This document shows, in pieces, positions 27,013-36,088 of a stretch of DNA of 64,000 bases. The notes under the pieces are model-generated. The model had not been told where the DNA came from. It worked only from the letters and a program-made list of their open reading frames with translations, and did no database searches. How positions within the stretch are numbered: the stretch's first letter is position 1; every line of letters begins with the position of its first letter. The position numbers and the translations under genes were made by a program. Origin of the DNA: Methylobacterium brachiatum. Its GTDB lineage: Bacteria; Pseudomonadota; Alphaproteobacteria; Rhizobiales; Beijerinckiaceae. Where the stretch lies: the NCBI RefSeq assembly GCF_020523825.1, contig NZ_JAJALK010000004.1:434001-498000 (forward strand), read 5' to 3'.

Positions 27013-28476
27013 TTGCGTGATGCGACCCTCCTAACACGTTGCCGGCCAACCCTGCCAATCGTCGTCTCCATCTCGGGCCTTCACATGGTGCTGGCCGCCG
27101 GCGTGGTCTTTTGGCTAATGCGAGCATTGCTCGCCTTCGTCCCGTTCTGTGCCCTGGTCTGGCCGATCAAGAAGATCGCCGCCGGGTTCGCGATGCTGGG
27201 CGTCACCGCCTATTGCGCCTTCTCGGGCTGGGACATCGCCGCCGAGCGTTCGCTGATCATGACCCTGATCATGCTGGGCGCGATCCTGGTCGATCGACCG
27301 GCTTTGTCGATGCGCAACCTGGCGCTCGCCGCTTTGATCGCCCTGGCACGGGAGCCCGAGGGGTTGCTGGGGCCGAGCTTCCAGATGTCGTTCGGGGCGG
27401 TGGCCGGGCTGATCGCCTGCGCGCGGCTGATCGACGGCGGCCTGTTCCGGCGGCCGGGGGCAGGGCGGATCGAGCGGCTCGTCGGCACCGGCCTCGCCGC
27501 CGTGACCGGCACGCTGGCGACGACGCTCGTGGCGCAGATCGCCACCGCGCCATTCGCCACCTACCATTTTCAGACGATCCAGCCGTTCGGGCTGATCGGC
27601 AACGCCCTGACCCTGCCGCTCGTCTCGCTGGTGGTGATGCCCGCGGCGGTGATCGGGATCCTGGCCTATCCCTTCGCCCTCGACCGGCCGGTCTGGTGGC
27701 TGATGGGGCAGGCGGTGGGCGGCATGCTGGCGATCTCGGAATGGATCGCCGGCTTCGATCGGGCCACCCTGGTGCTGCCGGCTTTCGGCACCGGCGCGCT
27801 GGTGCTGCTGGCGGCGGGGCTGCTCCTGGCCACGCTCCCGGTCTCGCGGCTGCGCTGGCTCGCCCTGCCGCCCGCCCTGCTGGGGCTCGGACTCGCCGCG
27901 ATGCCGGACCGCTTCGATCTCTATATCGACCGGCAGGGCGGCGGCGCGGCCGTGCGCGGGACCGATGGACGCCTAGCGGCGCTGGGCAGCCCGTCGGCCT
28001 TCGTGCTGGAGCAGTGGCTGAAGGCGGATGGCGACGGCCGGTCGGCCAAGGCGGTGATCGGCGGTGTCGCGCAGAGCGGACGCTGCGACCGTCTCGGCTG
28101 CACCGCGCGCCTGCCGGATGGCCGCGCCATCGCCCTGGTCCGCGACCGGCGCGCCTTCGCGGAGGATTGCGCCCGAGCGGCGGTGGTGATCACCCGGCTC
28201 GCCGCGCCGCCGACCTGCCACGCGCCGCTGGTGATCGACCGCCGGGCGCTCGCCGCCCACGGCGCCGTCGCCCTTCGGGCCGACCGCGCGGGATTCACGG
28301 TTCGCTATGCCCACGACGAGGGCCGCTCCGTTCCCTGGCGACCGTCCCCCAATCCCGGGCCGTCACCGGTGCAGCGGACCGAAACGCCCGCTCCCGGCGC
28401 TCCGATCCCGTCCGAGCCCGACGCCGCCAGTCCCGAAGCCGCGCCCGGCGACGCGCCGACCGAGCCGCTTCAGTAG
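27013..28476 (+). pseudogene. comEC: comEC/rec2 3' remnant, split by the island
   Basis: The C-terminal part of ComEC, the inner-membrane channel for DNA uptake. It starts at the competence motif SISGLHMVLAAGVVFWLM and runs through about eight hydrophobic segments to the degenerate C-terminal soluble domain and a Pro/Ala-rich tail. A full alphaproteobacterial ComEC would have roughly 280-300 more N-terminal residues (DUF4131 and first TM helices), which are absent here and presumably at the left end of the island. An accidental TTG at 27013 keeps the frame open, but no RBS supports it. It converges on lexA with a 7-base overlap. Confidence 0.85.
27040..27075. other. Island-comEC junction (attR region)
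   Basis: ComEC homology begins at about 27,058 (VVSISGLHM), preceded by non-homologous sequence (CGTTGCCGGCCAACCCTGCC) and the integrase leader. Serine integrases exchange at a 2-base core inside a short att site, so the crossover should lie within this interval. The exact core cannot be set without the left end. Confidence 0.6.
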
Positions 28477-29189
28477 CGGCGGACGAGGCTGACGAGCCGG
28501 CCCTGGATCTGGACCCGGTCGGGTCCGAGCACGCGGGTCTCGTAGGCCGGGTTGGCGGCCTCCAGAGCGATCGAGGAGCCACGGCGACGCAGGCGCTTCA
28601 GCGTGGCCTCCTCGTCGTCGATCAGCGCCACGATGATGTCGCCGGTATTGGCCGTGTCCTGCTTGCGGATCACCACGAGGTCGCCGTCCAGGATGCCGGC
28701 ATCGACCATCGAATCGCCGCGCACTTCGAGGGCGTAATGCTCGCCGCCGGCCAGGAAGTCCGGCGACATGGTGATGGCGTGGCTCTGGTTCTGGATTGCC
28801 GAGACCGGCGTACCGGCCGCGATCCGGCCCATCACCGGAATCGAGATGGCGCGCCCGCCATCATCGATCATCCGGGTGGTCGCGGGCTGGGGCGGCAGCT
28901 TGGACTTGCCACCTTCGACCACGCTCGGGGTGAAGCGGCGGGGCTCGGCCGGCGGCGCGGCGGCCTGCGACAGGCTCTCGGGGATGCGGATCACCTCGAT
29001 GGCCCGCGCCCGATTCGGCAGTCGTCGCAGGAAGCCGCGCTCCTCCAGGGCCGTGATCAGCCGGTGGATGCCCGACTTGGACTTCAGATCGAGGGCGTCC
29101 TTCATCTCGTCGAACGAGGGCGGGACGCCGCATTCCTGCATGCGGCTCTGGATGAAACGCAGGAGGTCCAATTGCTTGCGCGTGAGCAT
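28470..29189 (-). CDS. lexA: LexA repressor
   Basis: 239 residues, normal for alphaproteobacteria. Start at [20 protein letters not shown]; winged-helix DNA-binding domain 1-70; Ala125-Gly126 self-cleavage site (GRIAAGTP); catalytic dyad S160 ([10 protein letters not shown]) and K198 (EATLKRL). Controls the SOS response; RecA filaments trigger self-cleavage. An SOS box lies 71 bases upstream of its ATG, so it autoregulates. Another box precedes imuA at 43.8 kb. Confidence 0.96.
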   Translation of the reverse strand: MLTRKQLDLLRFIQSRMQECGVPPSFDEMKDALDLKSKSGIHRLITALEERGFLRRLPNRARAIEVIRIPESLSQAAAPPAEPRRFTPSVVEGGKSKLPPQPATTRMIDDGGRAISIPVMGRIAAGTPVSAIQNQSHAITMSPDFLAGGEHYALEVRGDSMVDAGILDGDLVVIRKQDTANTGDIIVALIDDEEATLKRLRRRGSSIALEAANPAYETRVLGPDRVQIQGRLVSLVRRY

Positions 29190-29259
29190 CGACGGGGGAC
29201 TCGCGGCTTGGCGGACCGCATCGACGCGGCCTCGGAAACAAATCACGAACACGTTAAAC

Positions 29260-29274
29260 GTTCCGCAAGTGTTC
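29260..29274. promoter_or_regulatory. LexA (SOS) box of lexA
   Basis: GTTC-CGCAAGT-GTTC, an exact alphaproteobacterial GTTC-N7-GTTC operator (plus strand), located in the lexA promoter region. A partly overlapping dyad GAAC...GTTC (29247-29263) sits beside it and may strengthen binding. Confidence 0.85.
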
Positions 29275-29487
29275 CGCAAGCCTGATCCGGCCAAGCTTGA
29301 TGGGCCGAGGCGCCCTGTCGCGCAAGCCTGCGCACTCTGCCCCTCGGCCTCACGGTGACCTGAATCGCATCGGATGGTCCGGACGCTATGAAGGTTCGTG
29401 CCGGACGGCGAGGTCCCGACCTCGACCCGGATAGAATTGGCCTCGACCGCCTGGAACGGTCGCGTGCCCCATCAAGACATGGGTCGA

Positions 29488-30084
29488 ATGGACGTCTCAG
29501 CATCCGATATTGTCGAACCGGGCAGCCGCGTGAAGCGCCTGCGGTCCGCGACGGCGGCGGCCCATGATCAGCTCGACCGGCGGGTCATGGCGGGGCGGCC
29601 CTTCGCGAGCCTCGAACGGTACGCGCTGTTCCTGCAGGTCCAATACCGATTCCATACACGCGTCGATCCGCTCTATCGCGACGGCGCGCTGGGCTTCGTC
29701 CTGCCCGATCTCGACGGACGGCGCCGTCTCGCCCTGATCGCGCAGGATCTGCACGACGTGACCGGCCGGATCCCCGACGCAGCCGCGGAGGACGGGGACG
29801 CGATCGATCCCGTGGCCGGGCTCGGCTGGCTCTACGTCGCGGAGGGCTCGAATCTCGGCGCGGCCATCCTGATCAAGGAAGCCCGGAAGCTCGGCCTCTC
29901 GGAGGGCCACGGCGCCCGCCACCTCGCCGGGCATCCGGACGGTCGCGGGTTGCACTGGCGGCAATTCACCACCGCGCTCGACCGGATCGCGCTCGCGGGC
30001 GACGGCGAGGCCCGCGCCGCCGCCGGGGCGACGGAGGCGTTCCGGTACGTTCACCGGCTCGTCGGCGACGCGTTCGGGGGCTGA
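29488..30084 (+). CDS. Heme oxygenase (biliverdin-producing)
   Basis: 198 residues. LRSATAAAHDQLDRRVM at the N-terminus places the proximal heme ligand His (TAAAHDQLD); GLGWLYVAEGSNLGAAILI corresponds to the distal helix Gly-rich segment. Opens heme to biliverdin, iron and CO, for iron acquisition or chromophore supply; a LOV-based light sensor is nearby, but no phytochrome is seen here. Start could also be ATG 29479; the N-terminal 30 codons upstream lack homology. Confidence 0.82.
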   Translation: MDVSASDIVEPGSRVKRLRSATAAAHDQLDRRVMAGRPFASLERYALFLQVQYRFHTRVDPLYRDGALGFVLPDLDGRRRLALIAQDLHDVTGRIPDAAAEDGDAIDPVAGLGWLYVAEGSNLGAAILIKEARKLGLSEGHGARHLAGHPDGRGLHWRQFTTALDRIALAGDGEARAAAGATEAFRYVHRLVGDAFGG

Positions 30085-30164
30085 GCGCCGGTCGGGGCGA
30101 CAAACGCATTGACTGGTCAAGCGGGGCCGTTTCAATGCGCCACGGGGCTGGAACTGGGCTTGGG

Positions 30165-30629
30165 ATGACGAGGATGCGACGGCGCGCGGCTCTGCTGCCC
30201 ATCGGCTTGGTGAGTGTCGGCCTGGCCTTGGCCGGCTGCACCACCGGATTCTCGTACATCTCGCGGAACTACGTCGCGCTCACCCCGCAGGTGGTCACGA
30301 TCGGCTGCAAGGAGCCCTACGAGGTCTACGACAACCGGCAGCTGCGCCGGATGCTGATCGTCTCGAACGCGCTGCGCGAATATGCCGGCTGCAATCTCAG
30401 CGAGGTGCGGATCGATCCCGATCCGGCGGCGAGCCGGGTGAAGCGGTTCCGCACCGCCGCCCGCGCCTATCTGGACGAGACCGTGCGGGAAGATTGCCGG
30501 ATCACCGGCGAGACGGTGTTCGACCCGCAGAAGAGCGAGTTCGCCTATGCCTGCGACGGACCGATCGAGAAGCGGGGCACGGTGGTGCCGCGCCTGCCCG
30601 GCCGCAATCCGGGCCTGAACCAGCAGTAA
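30165..30629 (+). CDS. Putative lipoprotein
   Basis: 154 residues. Basic N-terminus, hydrophobic stretch and lipobox LALAGC, so export and lipidation are expected. The mature part has further Cys residues (IGCKEPYEVY, YAGCNLSEV, EDCRIT, YACDG) at spacings that would suit disulphides. No recognised domain. ATG 30165 gives the shortest complete signal peptide; 30135 is an alternative. Confidence 0.7.
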   Translation: MTRMRRRAALLPIGLVSVGLALAGCTTGFSYISRNYVALTPQVVTIGCKEPYEVYDNRQLRRMLIVSNALREYAGCNLSEVRIDPDPAASRVKRFRTAARAYLDETVREDCRITGETVFDPQKSEFAYACDGPIEKRGTVVPRLPGRNPGLNQQ

Positions 30630-30652
30630 TCCTTTTGAGGCCCGAGGACCGG

Positions 30653-30868
30653 TCAGGTTCCGGGCTTCGGAAACGTGCGCTCGGCGGCATCGCCGGCCGC
30701 CGCCAGCAGGGCGCGGGCGAAGGCTCGGGCTTCCGACCGGTCCAGCACGATCGCCGCCGTGACCGGGCTGCCGCCGAGGTCGGCGAGGGCGAGTTCCAGC
30801 CGCACCCCGTCCGGGACGGCACTCGCCTGGAGGCTCCAGCCGCCGCCGCGATCCGTGCTCTTGGTCAT
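30653..30868 (-). CDS. Small conserved-looking hypothetical protein
   Basis: 71 residues beginning MTKSTDRGGGWSLQASAVPD, with an amphipathic beta/helix pattern (GVRLELALADLGGSPVTAAI, EARAFARALLAAAG). A clear RBS (AGGAAGGGG) precedes the start. Convergent with the lipoprotein gene. No family recognised. Confidence 0.55.
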   Translation of the reverse strand: MTKSTDRGGGWSLQASAVPDGVRLELALADLGGSPVTAAIVLDRSEARAFARALLAAAGDAAERTFPKPGT

Positions 30869-30952
30869 CACAACCCCTTCCTGCCTGGCAGACCCGAAAA
30901 AACGCCGCAGGCTCCCGCCGGAACGGCCCGCGCCCGCCGCTGTTCCGATCCG

Positions 30953-32197
30953 GTGCCGCACGCCGCTTCCCTGCCTCGCCTGTCCACCCTGCTCAAGACC
31001 GCCGGCCCCGGTCTGGTCGTGATGCTGGCCGATACGGATGTCGGCAGCCTCATCACGGCGGCGCAGAGCGGCGCCCGCTGGGGCTACTCCCTGTTGCTGC
31101 TGCAGATCCTGCTCGTGCCGATCCTGTACATCGTCCAGGAGCTCACGGTCCGCCTCGGGACCGCGACCGGCCGCGGCCATGGGGAGCTGATCCGCGCGCA
31201 TTACGGGCCGATCTGGGCCTGGATCTCGTATGCCGGCCTCGTGGTCGCCGGGATCGGGGCGATCGTCACCGAGTTCTCCGGCATGGCCGGCATCGGCGAC
31301 GTGTTCGGGGCGCCACGCCTCGTCAGCCTCGGATTGCCCGCCGCCCTGCTTCTCGGGCTTGTGTTCACCGGGAGCTACCGGCGCGTCGAGGTGGTGGCGA
31401 TCGCGGTCGGGCTGTTCGAGCTCGTGTTCATCGGGCTCGCCATCGCGGCCCGGCCGAATCCGGGCGACATCGTCGCCTCCTTTGCCCACATGCCCCTCGG
31501 CGACAGCTCCTACCGGGTGCTGATCGCCGCCAATATCGGCGCGGTGATCATGCCGTGGATGATCTTCTACCAGCAATCAGCGATCGTCGACAAAGGCCTC
31601 GGCTGGGACCATGCCCGGAATGCGCGGCTCGACACCTTCGTAGGTGCCGTGATCTCGCAATGCGTGATGGGTGCGATCCTGATCGCGGCCGCGGCCACGA
31701 TCGGCCAGGCCGGGCAGGGCACCAAGAACGGCCTCGAGACGGTCGGAGACCTCGCGGGCGCCTTCACGCCGGCGCTGGGCCCCTGGCTCGGGCAGGTGGT
31801 GTTCGGGGTCGGCATCGTCGCCGCGGCCTTCGTAGCCCTCAACGTCGTCGCGCTGGCGCTCGCCTGGGGCTTCGGCGACGTCACCGGCCGACCGCATTCC
31901 CTCGAACAATCGCCCCGCGAGGCGCCGGCCTTCTACGGCACCTTCGCCCTGGTCGTCGTGGCGGGGGCGGTCACCGTGCAGCTCGTGACGAATCTCGTCG
32001 CGCTCAACATCGCCGTCGAGGTGATGAACGCCCTTCTGCTGCCGCTGGCGCTGGGCCTGCTGATCCTGCTCGCCACCCGGGCCCTGCCGGAGGACAGACG
32101 GGTGCGGGGCGCCTACAAGTGGGTTGTCTACGGCGTGTCCGGCCTGACCGTGGCGTTCGCCATGATCGGCGTGCTCGACGGGGTCGGCCTGCTCTGA
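30953..32197 (+). CDS. NRAMP-like transporter with altered metal-site motifs
   Basis: 414 residues with about 11 hydrophobic helices and the NRAMP N-terminal LKTAGPGLVVMLADTDVGS. Canonical NRAMP metal transporters have DPGN in helix 1 and M-P-H in helix 6. Here helix 1 reads DTDVGS (Asp kept, Asn lost) and helix 6 reads IMPWMIFYQQSA (His lost). Such relatives may carry other metals or substrates. The start is a GTG at 30953, because no in-frame ATG precedes the conserved helix. It lies divergent to the small gene at 30653. Confidence 0.82.
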   Translation: MPHAASLPRLSTLLKTAGPGLVVMLADTDVGSLITAAQSGARWGYSLLLLQILLVPILYIVQELTVRLGTATGRGHGELIRAHYGPIWAWISYAGLVVAGIGAIVTEFSGMAGIGDVFGAPRLVSLGLPAALLLGLVFTGSYRRVEVVAIAVGLFELVFIGLAIAARPNPGDIVASFAHMPLGDSSYRVLIAANIGAVIMPWMIFYQQSAIVDKGLGWDHARNARLDTFVGAVISQCVMGAILIAAAATIGQAGQGTKNGLETVGDLAGAFTPALGPWLGQVVFGVGIVAAAFVALNVVALALAWGFGDVTGRPHSLEQSPREAPAFYGTFALVVVAGAVTVQLVTNLVALNIAVEVMNALLLPLALGLLILLATRALPEDRRVRGAYKWVVYGVSGLTVAFAMIGVLDGVGLL

Positions 32198-32262
32198 ACC
32201 GATTGACGCCGCCGCCTCGATGATGTCTCCCCGGGCGGGCTGACAGAGTGGAGTCGCGACAC

Positions 32263-32802
32263 ATGCAAGAGATCTGGTTCCGCACGGGCGAGGCCACCGT
32301 GCTGGCGGCCGAGGGCCAGTACACCGACGCGATGCCCGAGGTGCTGATCGGCTCGGTGCGCGGACCGGTGGGCCAGGCCTTCGCGTCGATGATGGGGCAG
32401 GTCCAGGGCCATACCCGGATGTTCGTGGTGCGCGACCTCAACCAGCTGGTGCGCCCGGCCACGATGATGACCACGAAGGCGACGATCCACACGGCCGAAT
32501 ATGTCGAGCTGCTCGGCGGCGTCGTTCAGGCCGCGACCGGCGACGCGATCGTGGATTGCATCATCGAGGGCGTGCTGCCGAAGGACGGGCTCGACGAGCT
32601 GTGCATGATCATCATGATCTGGCTCGACCCGCGCTGCGCCGAGGACGACAACCTCGACCGCAAGGACCTCTACCGCACCAACTACGAGGCGACGAAGCTC
32701 GCCATCGCCCGCGCCCTCAAGGGCGAGCCGACCGTGGACGAGCTGATCGCCAACCGGAAGACGGTGAAGCACTACGCCCTCGAGGACGTGATCGAGTATT
32801 GA
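32263..32802 (+). CDS. Formaldehyde-activating enzyme (Fae)-like protein
   Basis: 179 residues, Fae fold by block matches: EVLIGSVRGPVGQAFASMM, IIEGVLPKDGLDEL, YEATKLAIARALKGEP. Fae condenses formaldehyde with tetrahydromethanopterin in methylotrophs. The proposed catalytic His of true Fae (AHIDLIIG) is Met here (AMPEVLIG), so this is a paralogue probably without normal Fae activity, perhaps a binder or sensor. ATG 32263 has GGAG 9 bases upstream. Ends one base before the Uma2 gene on the other strand. Confidence 0.85.
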   Translation: MQEIWFRTGEATVLAAEGQYTDAMPEVLIGSVRGPVGQAFASMMGQVQGHTRMFVVRDLNQLVRPATMMTTKATIHTAEYVELLGGVVQAATGDAIVDCIIEGVLPKDGLDELCMIIMIWLDPRCAEDDNLDRKDLYRTNYEATKLAIARALKGEPTVDELIANRKTVKHYALEDVIEY

Positions 32803-33423
32803 TCAGCGTCGCGCCCGCGCCAGCGTGGTGCGGGCGTAGACATCGCCCAGCCGGCACTCGAGCCCGGCTGAGGCGATGACGAGCCGGTCGTCGGGATCCG
32901 TCATCCGACGACGGACCCAGCCGGACCCGGTCCGCTCCGACAGGGTGACGTCGAAGGCTCGTTGCTCGACGAGGAGCAAAGCCTCGCACATCGGCAGGGC
33001 TTCGTAGCCGGCGAGCTTCACGTCGATCTTTCGACGATTGAGGCTCGATAACCGGCGCCTGTCGCTCGGTGAGATGATTTCAACGGCGAGGTAGAGTGTG
33101 CCGACGACGTTCTGGCCCGGCTCGAACTCCGCCAAGTCGATGATGGCGATGTCGGGGACGTAGGTATGTCCTCGGATCGTAGGGCTGAGATCGATCGCAG
33201 GATTCGGGACGGCAATCCGACCGGGCGCCGTGCGTTCGAGGGCGTCGTTCAGCAGGCGGTCCAGATTGCTGCTGATGATCTGGTGGTCGATGCTGGGCTG
33301 AGCCTGCGTGACGAAGCAGCCCTCGATCAGCTCCCACTTTTCCTCGTCGGGGCGGGAGGCCACGAAATCCTGGAACGTGACGTGCGGCTCGGCCGGCCGC
33401 GGCCGTGTGGCGAACGCTGTCAT
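32803..33423 (-). CDS. Uma2-family (DUF820) putative endonuclease
   Basis: 206 residues, family length. The PD-(D/E)XK-like core is seen as YVPDIAIIDL and LAVEIISPSDRRR followed by RKIDVKLAGYEALPMCEALL. The N-terminal FQDFVASRPDEEKWELIEG block is characteristic. These proteins are numerous in bacteria and their targets are unknown. Tail-to-tail with the Fae-like gene without any gap. Confidence 0.85.
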   Translation of the reverse strand: MTAFATRPRPAEPHVTFQDFVASRPDEEKWELIEGCFVTQAQPSIDHQIISSNLDRLLNDALERTAPGRIAVPNPAIDLSPTIRGHTYVPDIAIIDLAEFEPGQNVVGTLYLAVEIISPSDRRRLSSLNRRKIDVKLAGYEALPMCEALLLVEQRAFDVTLSERTGSGWVRRRMTDPDDRLVIASAGLECRLGDVYARTTLARARR

Positions 33424-33486
33424 GGCGAGTCCGTATAGGATGGCGCAGCCAGGATCGGACCGGCCGGCGCCCCGGTCAAGCCGGCT

Positions 33487-33954
33487 TCACCGCGGCGGGA
33501 TCCGCCCCACCGAGCAGAGGGTGCGCATCGCGCTGCTGCCGGGGTCGGTGTAGCAGGAGGCCGACCAGCCGTTCTGCTGGATGAACGACTTGCGCCGCTC
33601 CGAGAGGGCGGTCCGGTACGCGTCGGCGATGATCGGCTCGACCCGCGCGGCCGGCTCACCCACGAGGATCTCGGAGGCCGCCGCCAGGTCGCGGAAGAAG
33701 GCCGCCGAGGGGCTCGGCTCGGCGGAGGTCGCCTGCACGATCGGCTCGGCCCGGCAGGTCACGTCGAACTTGATCGGGCCGGCCAGGCGGATGTCGATGC
33801 TGGGCCCGGCCCGCTTCCCGACCTTGCCGCCGATCGCCCCGGCGATCTGGTGAGCGAGGTCGTCGCAGGGCTCCGCCCGGGCGGCGGCCGGCAGGCCGAC
33901 CAGGGCTGCGAGGACGAGGGCGAGGAGCGGGCGCGGAACGGCGACGTTTGGCAT
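33487..33954 (-). CDS. Secreted hypothetical protein
   Basis: 155 residues with a Sec signal peptide (PRPLLALVLAALVGLPAAARA) and a predicted cut after ARA. The mature region has Cys residues (EPCDDLA, VTCRAEP, ASCYTDPG, TLCSV) and no recognised domain. Lies 44 bases past the response regulator stop on the same strand, so it could be co-transcribed. Confidence 0.65.
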   Translation of the reverse strand: MPNVAVPRPLLALVLAALVGLPAAARAEPCDDLAHQIAGAIGGKVGKRAGPSIDIRLAGPIKFDVTCRAEPIVQATSAEPSPSAAFFRDLAAASEILVGEPAARVEPIIADAYRTALSERRKSFIQQNGWSASCYTDPGSSAMRTLCSVGRIPPR

Positions 33955-33998
33955 GGCCGGCACTCTACGCGCGGCGCCCGGCCTGTCGAGGGCCGGGT

Positions 33999-34448
33999 TC
34001 AGGCCCGCATCTGGGCGAAGCTCTTGAGCAGGGCCGGGGCGACCCGCATCCCCACCGGCACCAGCTCGGCCGGGGGCGGGCAGCGGACGCAATCCTCGAG
34101 ATAGGCGAGGGAATCCTCCAGCACCGAGCCGGTGAACGGCTTGGCGATCACCGCCGTGGCGCCCTCCAAATCGTCCGAGAGCGCCCGGGCGTTGGCGGTC
34201 ATGAAGGCCGCCGTGATGCCGCCGATATCGCGCACGGCATGGGCCACCTCGACGCCCGAGGAATCGTCGCCGAGCCGCAGATCGATCAGCACCAGTTCCG
34301 GGCGGGTCTCGTGGATGAGGGCGATCGCCTCCCCGGCCGTCATGGCGGTGCCCACGACGCGATAGCCCGCCGCCTCCAGCATCATCTCGATCTGCATCAG
34401 GATCAGGGCCTCGTCCTCGACGACGAGGATCCGCATCGGCTCGCTCAT
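33999..34448 (-). CDS. lovR: Single-domain response regulator, LovR-like
   Basis: 149 residues: a lone receiver domain with acidic pocket E11-D12, phospho-acceptor D56 (LIDLRLGD), T84 and K103 (IAKPF). No output domain. Overlaps the LOV histidine kinase by 4 bases (ATGA), the same arrangement as LovK-LovR of Caulobacter, where LovR feeds light signals into the general stress response. Symbol assigned by architecture and context. Confidence 0.8.
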   Translation of the reverse strand: MSEPMRILVVEDEALILMQIEMMLEAAGYRVVGTAMTAGEAIALIHETRPELVLIDLRLGDDSSGVEVAHAVRDIGGITAAFMTANARALSDDLEGATAVIAKPFTGSVLEDSLAYLEDCVRCPPPAELVPVGMRVAPALLKSFAQMRA

Positions 34449-35566
34449 GTGGCCTCCAGACCGGTAGCCATCTCGCGGGGCAGGCGGACGTTGACGATCG
34501 TGCCCGGGTCATTCGCCTGCCAGGCGATGCTGGCACTGAGCTGGCGGCACAGGGTGCCGATCAGCCGCTTGCCGAATGAGCGCTGCTCCATGACCTGCAC
34601 GGGCATGCCGACGCCGTCGTCGGCGATCTTGATGCTGAAATAGCGGTCGTCCGGCGCCACCGTCACGGAAAGCCGGCCGGCGCGGTCGCCCGGGAAAGCG
34701 TGCTTGAGCGCGTTGGTGATCAGCTCGTTCATCATCAGCGCCACCGGCGGCGCCTTGGCGACCGGGATCTCCACGGTCTCGAGGTCCAGATGCAGGCGGA
34801 TACGGTCGAGGCCCGAGCCGCGCACGAGGTCGGTGGCGAGGTCGCGGGCGAACTCGGCGACGTCGAAGCGCTCGACGTTGTTGGACTGGTAGAGCCGGCG
34901 GTGGACGGTGCCGAGGGCCTCCACGCGGGTCAGCATCGCCTCCATGGCGCTGCGGGCCGCCGGATCGGTGATCGCCTTGGTCTGCATGGCGAGCAGGGCC
35001 GCGATCATCTGGAGGTTGTTCTTGACCCGGTGATCGACCTCGTGGACCAGCATGGTCTGGGTCGCCAGGGCGTCGGTCAGGTCGCGGGTCCGGCGGGCGA
35101 CCTCGGCCTCGAAATGGTCCTTCTCCTGCTGGACCCGGAGATGGGCGTCCACGCGGTCGGTGACGTCGAGCTGCGAGGCGAAGAAGAACAGCACCTCGCC
35201 GGCCTCGTTGGCGACCGGGCTGAGATACAGGGCGTTCCAGAACGACGACCCGTCCTTGCGGTAGTTCAGCAGGTCGATGGCGATGTCCCGCTGCGCCGTG
35301 ACGGCCTCGCGGATCAGCGCCACGGCGCCGCGATCGGTGTTCTCACCCTGGAGGAGGCGGCAATTGCGGCCGAGCACGTCCTCGCGCTCGTAGCCGGTCA
35401 TCCGCAGGAACGCGTCGTTGGCGAAGACGATCGGGTTGTCGGGCAGGCGCGGATTGGTGACGATCATGGCCATCCGCGTGGCGCGGACTGCGGCGGCGAA
35501 CGGATCGCCCTTACCGTGCTCGGCGTCGAGCCGGTCCGTCAGATGCCATGCGTCGGGCTGTTCCAT
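34445..35566 (-). CDS. lovK: LOV-domain blue-light histidine kinase, LovK-like
   Basis: 373 residues. LOV/PAS domain (about 20-140) with the flavin-adduct Cys69 in GRNCRLLQG, which forms a photo-adduct with FMN. A helical linker leads to a HisKA_2/HWE-type kinase: H179 in HEVDHRVKNNLQM, N-box MNELITNALKHA, G-box DDGVGMP. ATG 35566 is preferred over an in-frame TTG at 35608. Translationally coupled to lovR. Likely controls light-dependent adhesion or stress responses. Confidence 0.88.
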   Translation of the reverse strand: MEQPDAWHLTDRLDAEHGKGDPFAAAVRATRMAMIVTNPRLPDNPIVFANDAFLRMTGYEREDVLGRNCRLLQGENTDRGAVALIREAVTAQRDIAIDLLNYRKDGSSFWNALYLSPVANEAGEVLFFFASQLDVTDRVDAHLRVQQEKDHFEAEVARRTRDLTDALATQTMLVHEVDHRVKNNLQMIAALLAMQTKAITDPAARSAMEAMLTRVEALGTVHRRLYQSNNVERFDVAEFARDLATDLVRGSGLDRIRLHLDLETVEIPVAKAPPVALMMNELITNALKHAFPGDRAGRLSVTVAPDDRYFSIKIADDGVGMPVQVMEQRSFGKRLIGTLCRQLSASIAWQANDPGTIVNVRLPREMATGLEAT

Positions 35567-36088
35567 CGAACCTGCTCTTCCATGCCCGGCGTTCGTCACC
35601 TCCGGCAATCGGCTGAGGCCTGCGCGCTCGCAGGCCGGGACCTAAACGGCCGATTCGCACGAAGGGTTCAGGGACGGTACCGTTTGACGCGAAAAACCCA
35701 TCGACAGGATGCCGCACCCGGATCGGCGCCATCGTCTCCGCCCGCCTCGAGGCGCCGGGGGCATGGCCCTGGAAGACCCAACTCGAGGGACGCGGGACGC
35801 CGCTTGAGCCTTTTTCCGCCCCCGCCTGGCAAAGTGCCGCCCGGCCTCACGCCGGCATCCGAGACACGCCCCGCATCGGTTCGCGCCCCGGGCGATAGCG
35901 GCTGGGAGCCATCGACGCGGGCACCGCCCCACCCCCGAGCCCGCCGGTCCGCCACCGAAGGGCTGTGCCGAAATCCGTCCGCGGGCGGCGCGACTGCTGG
36001 TGAGAGGCCGCTCATCCGCCGCGATCCCAAGTTGCAGTGTTCACGAGTCAAGGACACGTTGGCGGCACCGATCTGACGGAGATATGCG
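35567..36088. other. Intergenic region, no gene seen
   Basis: About 520 bases between the divergent lovK and the cytochrome P460-like gene. No frame carries a recognisable product; promoters for both neighbours should be here. Confidence 0.5.

Larger units (their letters stand above)
1..27060. mobile_element. Right part of a serine-recombinase genomic island inserted in comEC
   Basis: The visible part runs from the left window edge to a junction inside comEC near 27,060. The last island gene is a large serine recombinase transcribed away from the junction, the usual position of an integrase beside its att site. The content is accessory: recombinases, KfrA-like proteins, a PIN protein, nucleotide-depletion enzymes and SbcCD, with long non-coding stretches. 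From 27,060 onward there are conserved chromosomal genes. No phage structural or conjugation genes are visible, so the way it moves is unknown. The left end and the 5' half of comEC should lie outside the window. The boundary is inferred from where ComEC homology begins, not from a seen att repeat. Confidence 0.75.

Noticed and set aside
27039..29285. A 748-codon plus-strand frame over comEC and lexA
   Set aside because: Shadow of comEC in another frame running antisense through lexA; Arg/Ala-rich with no domain.
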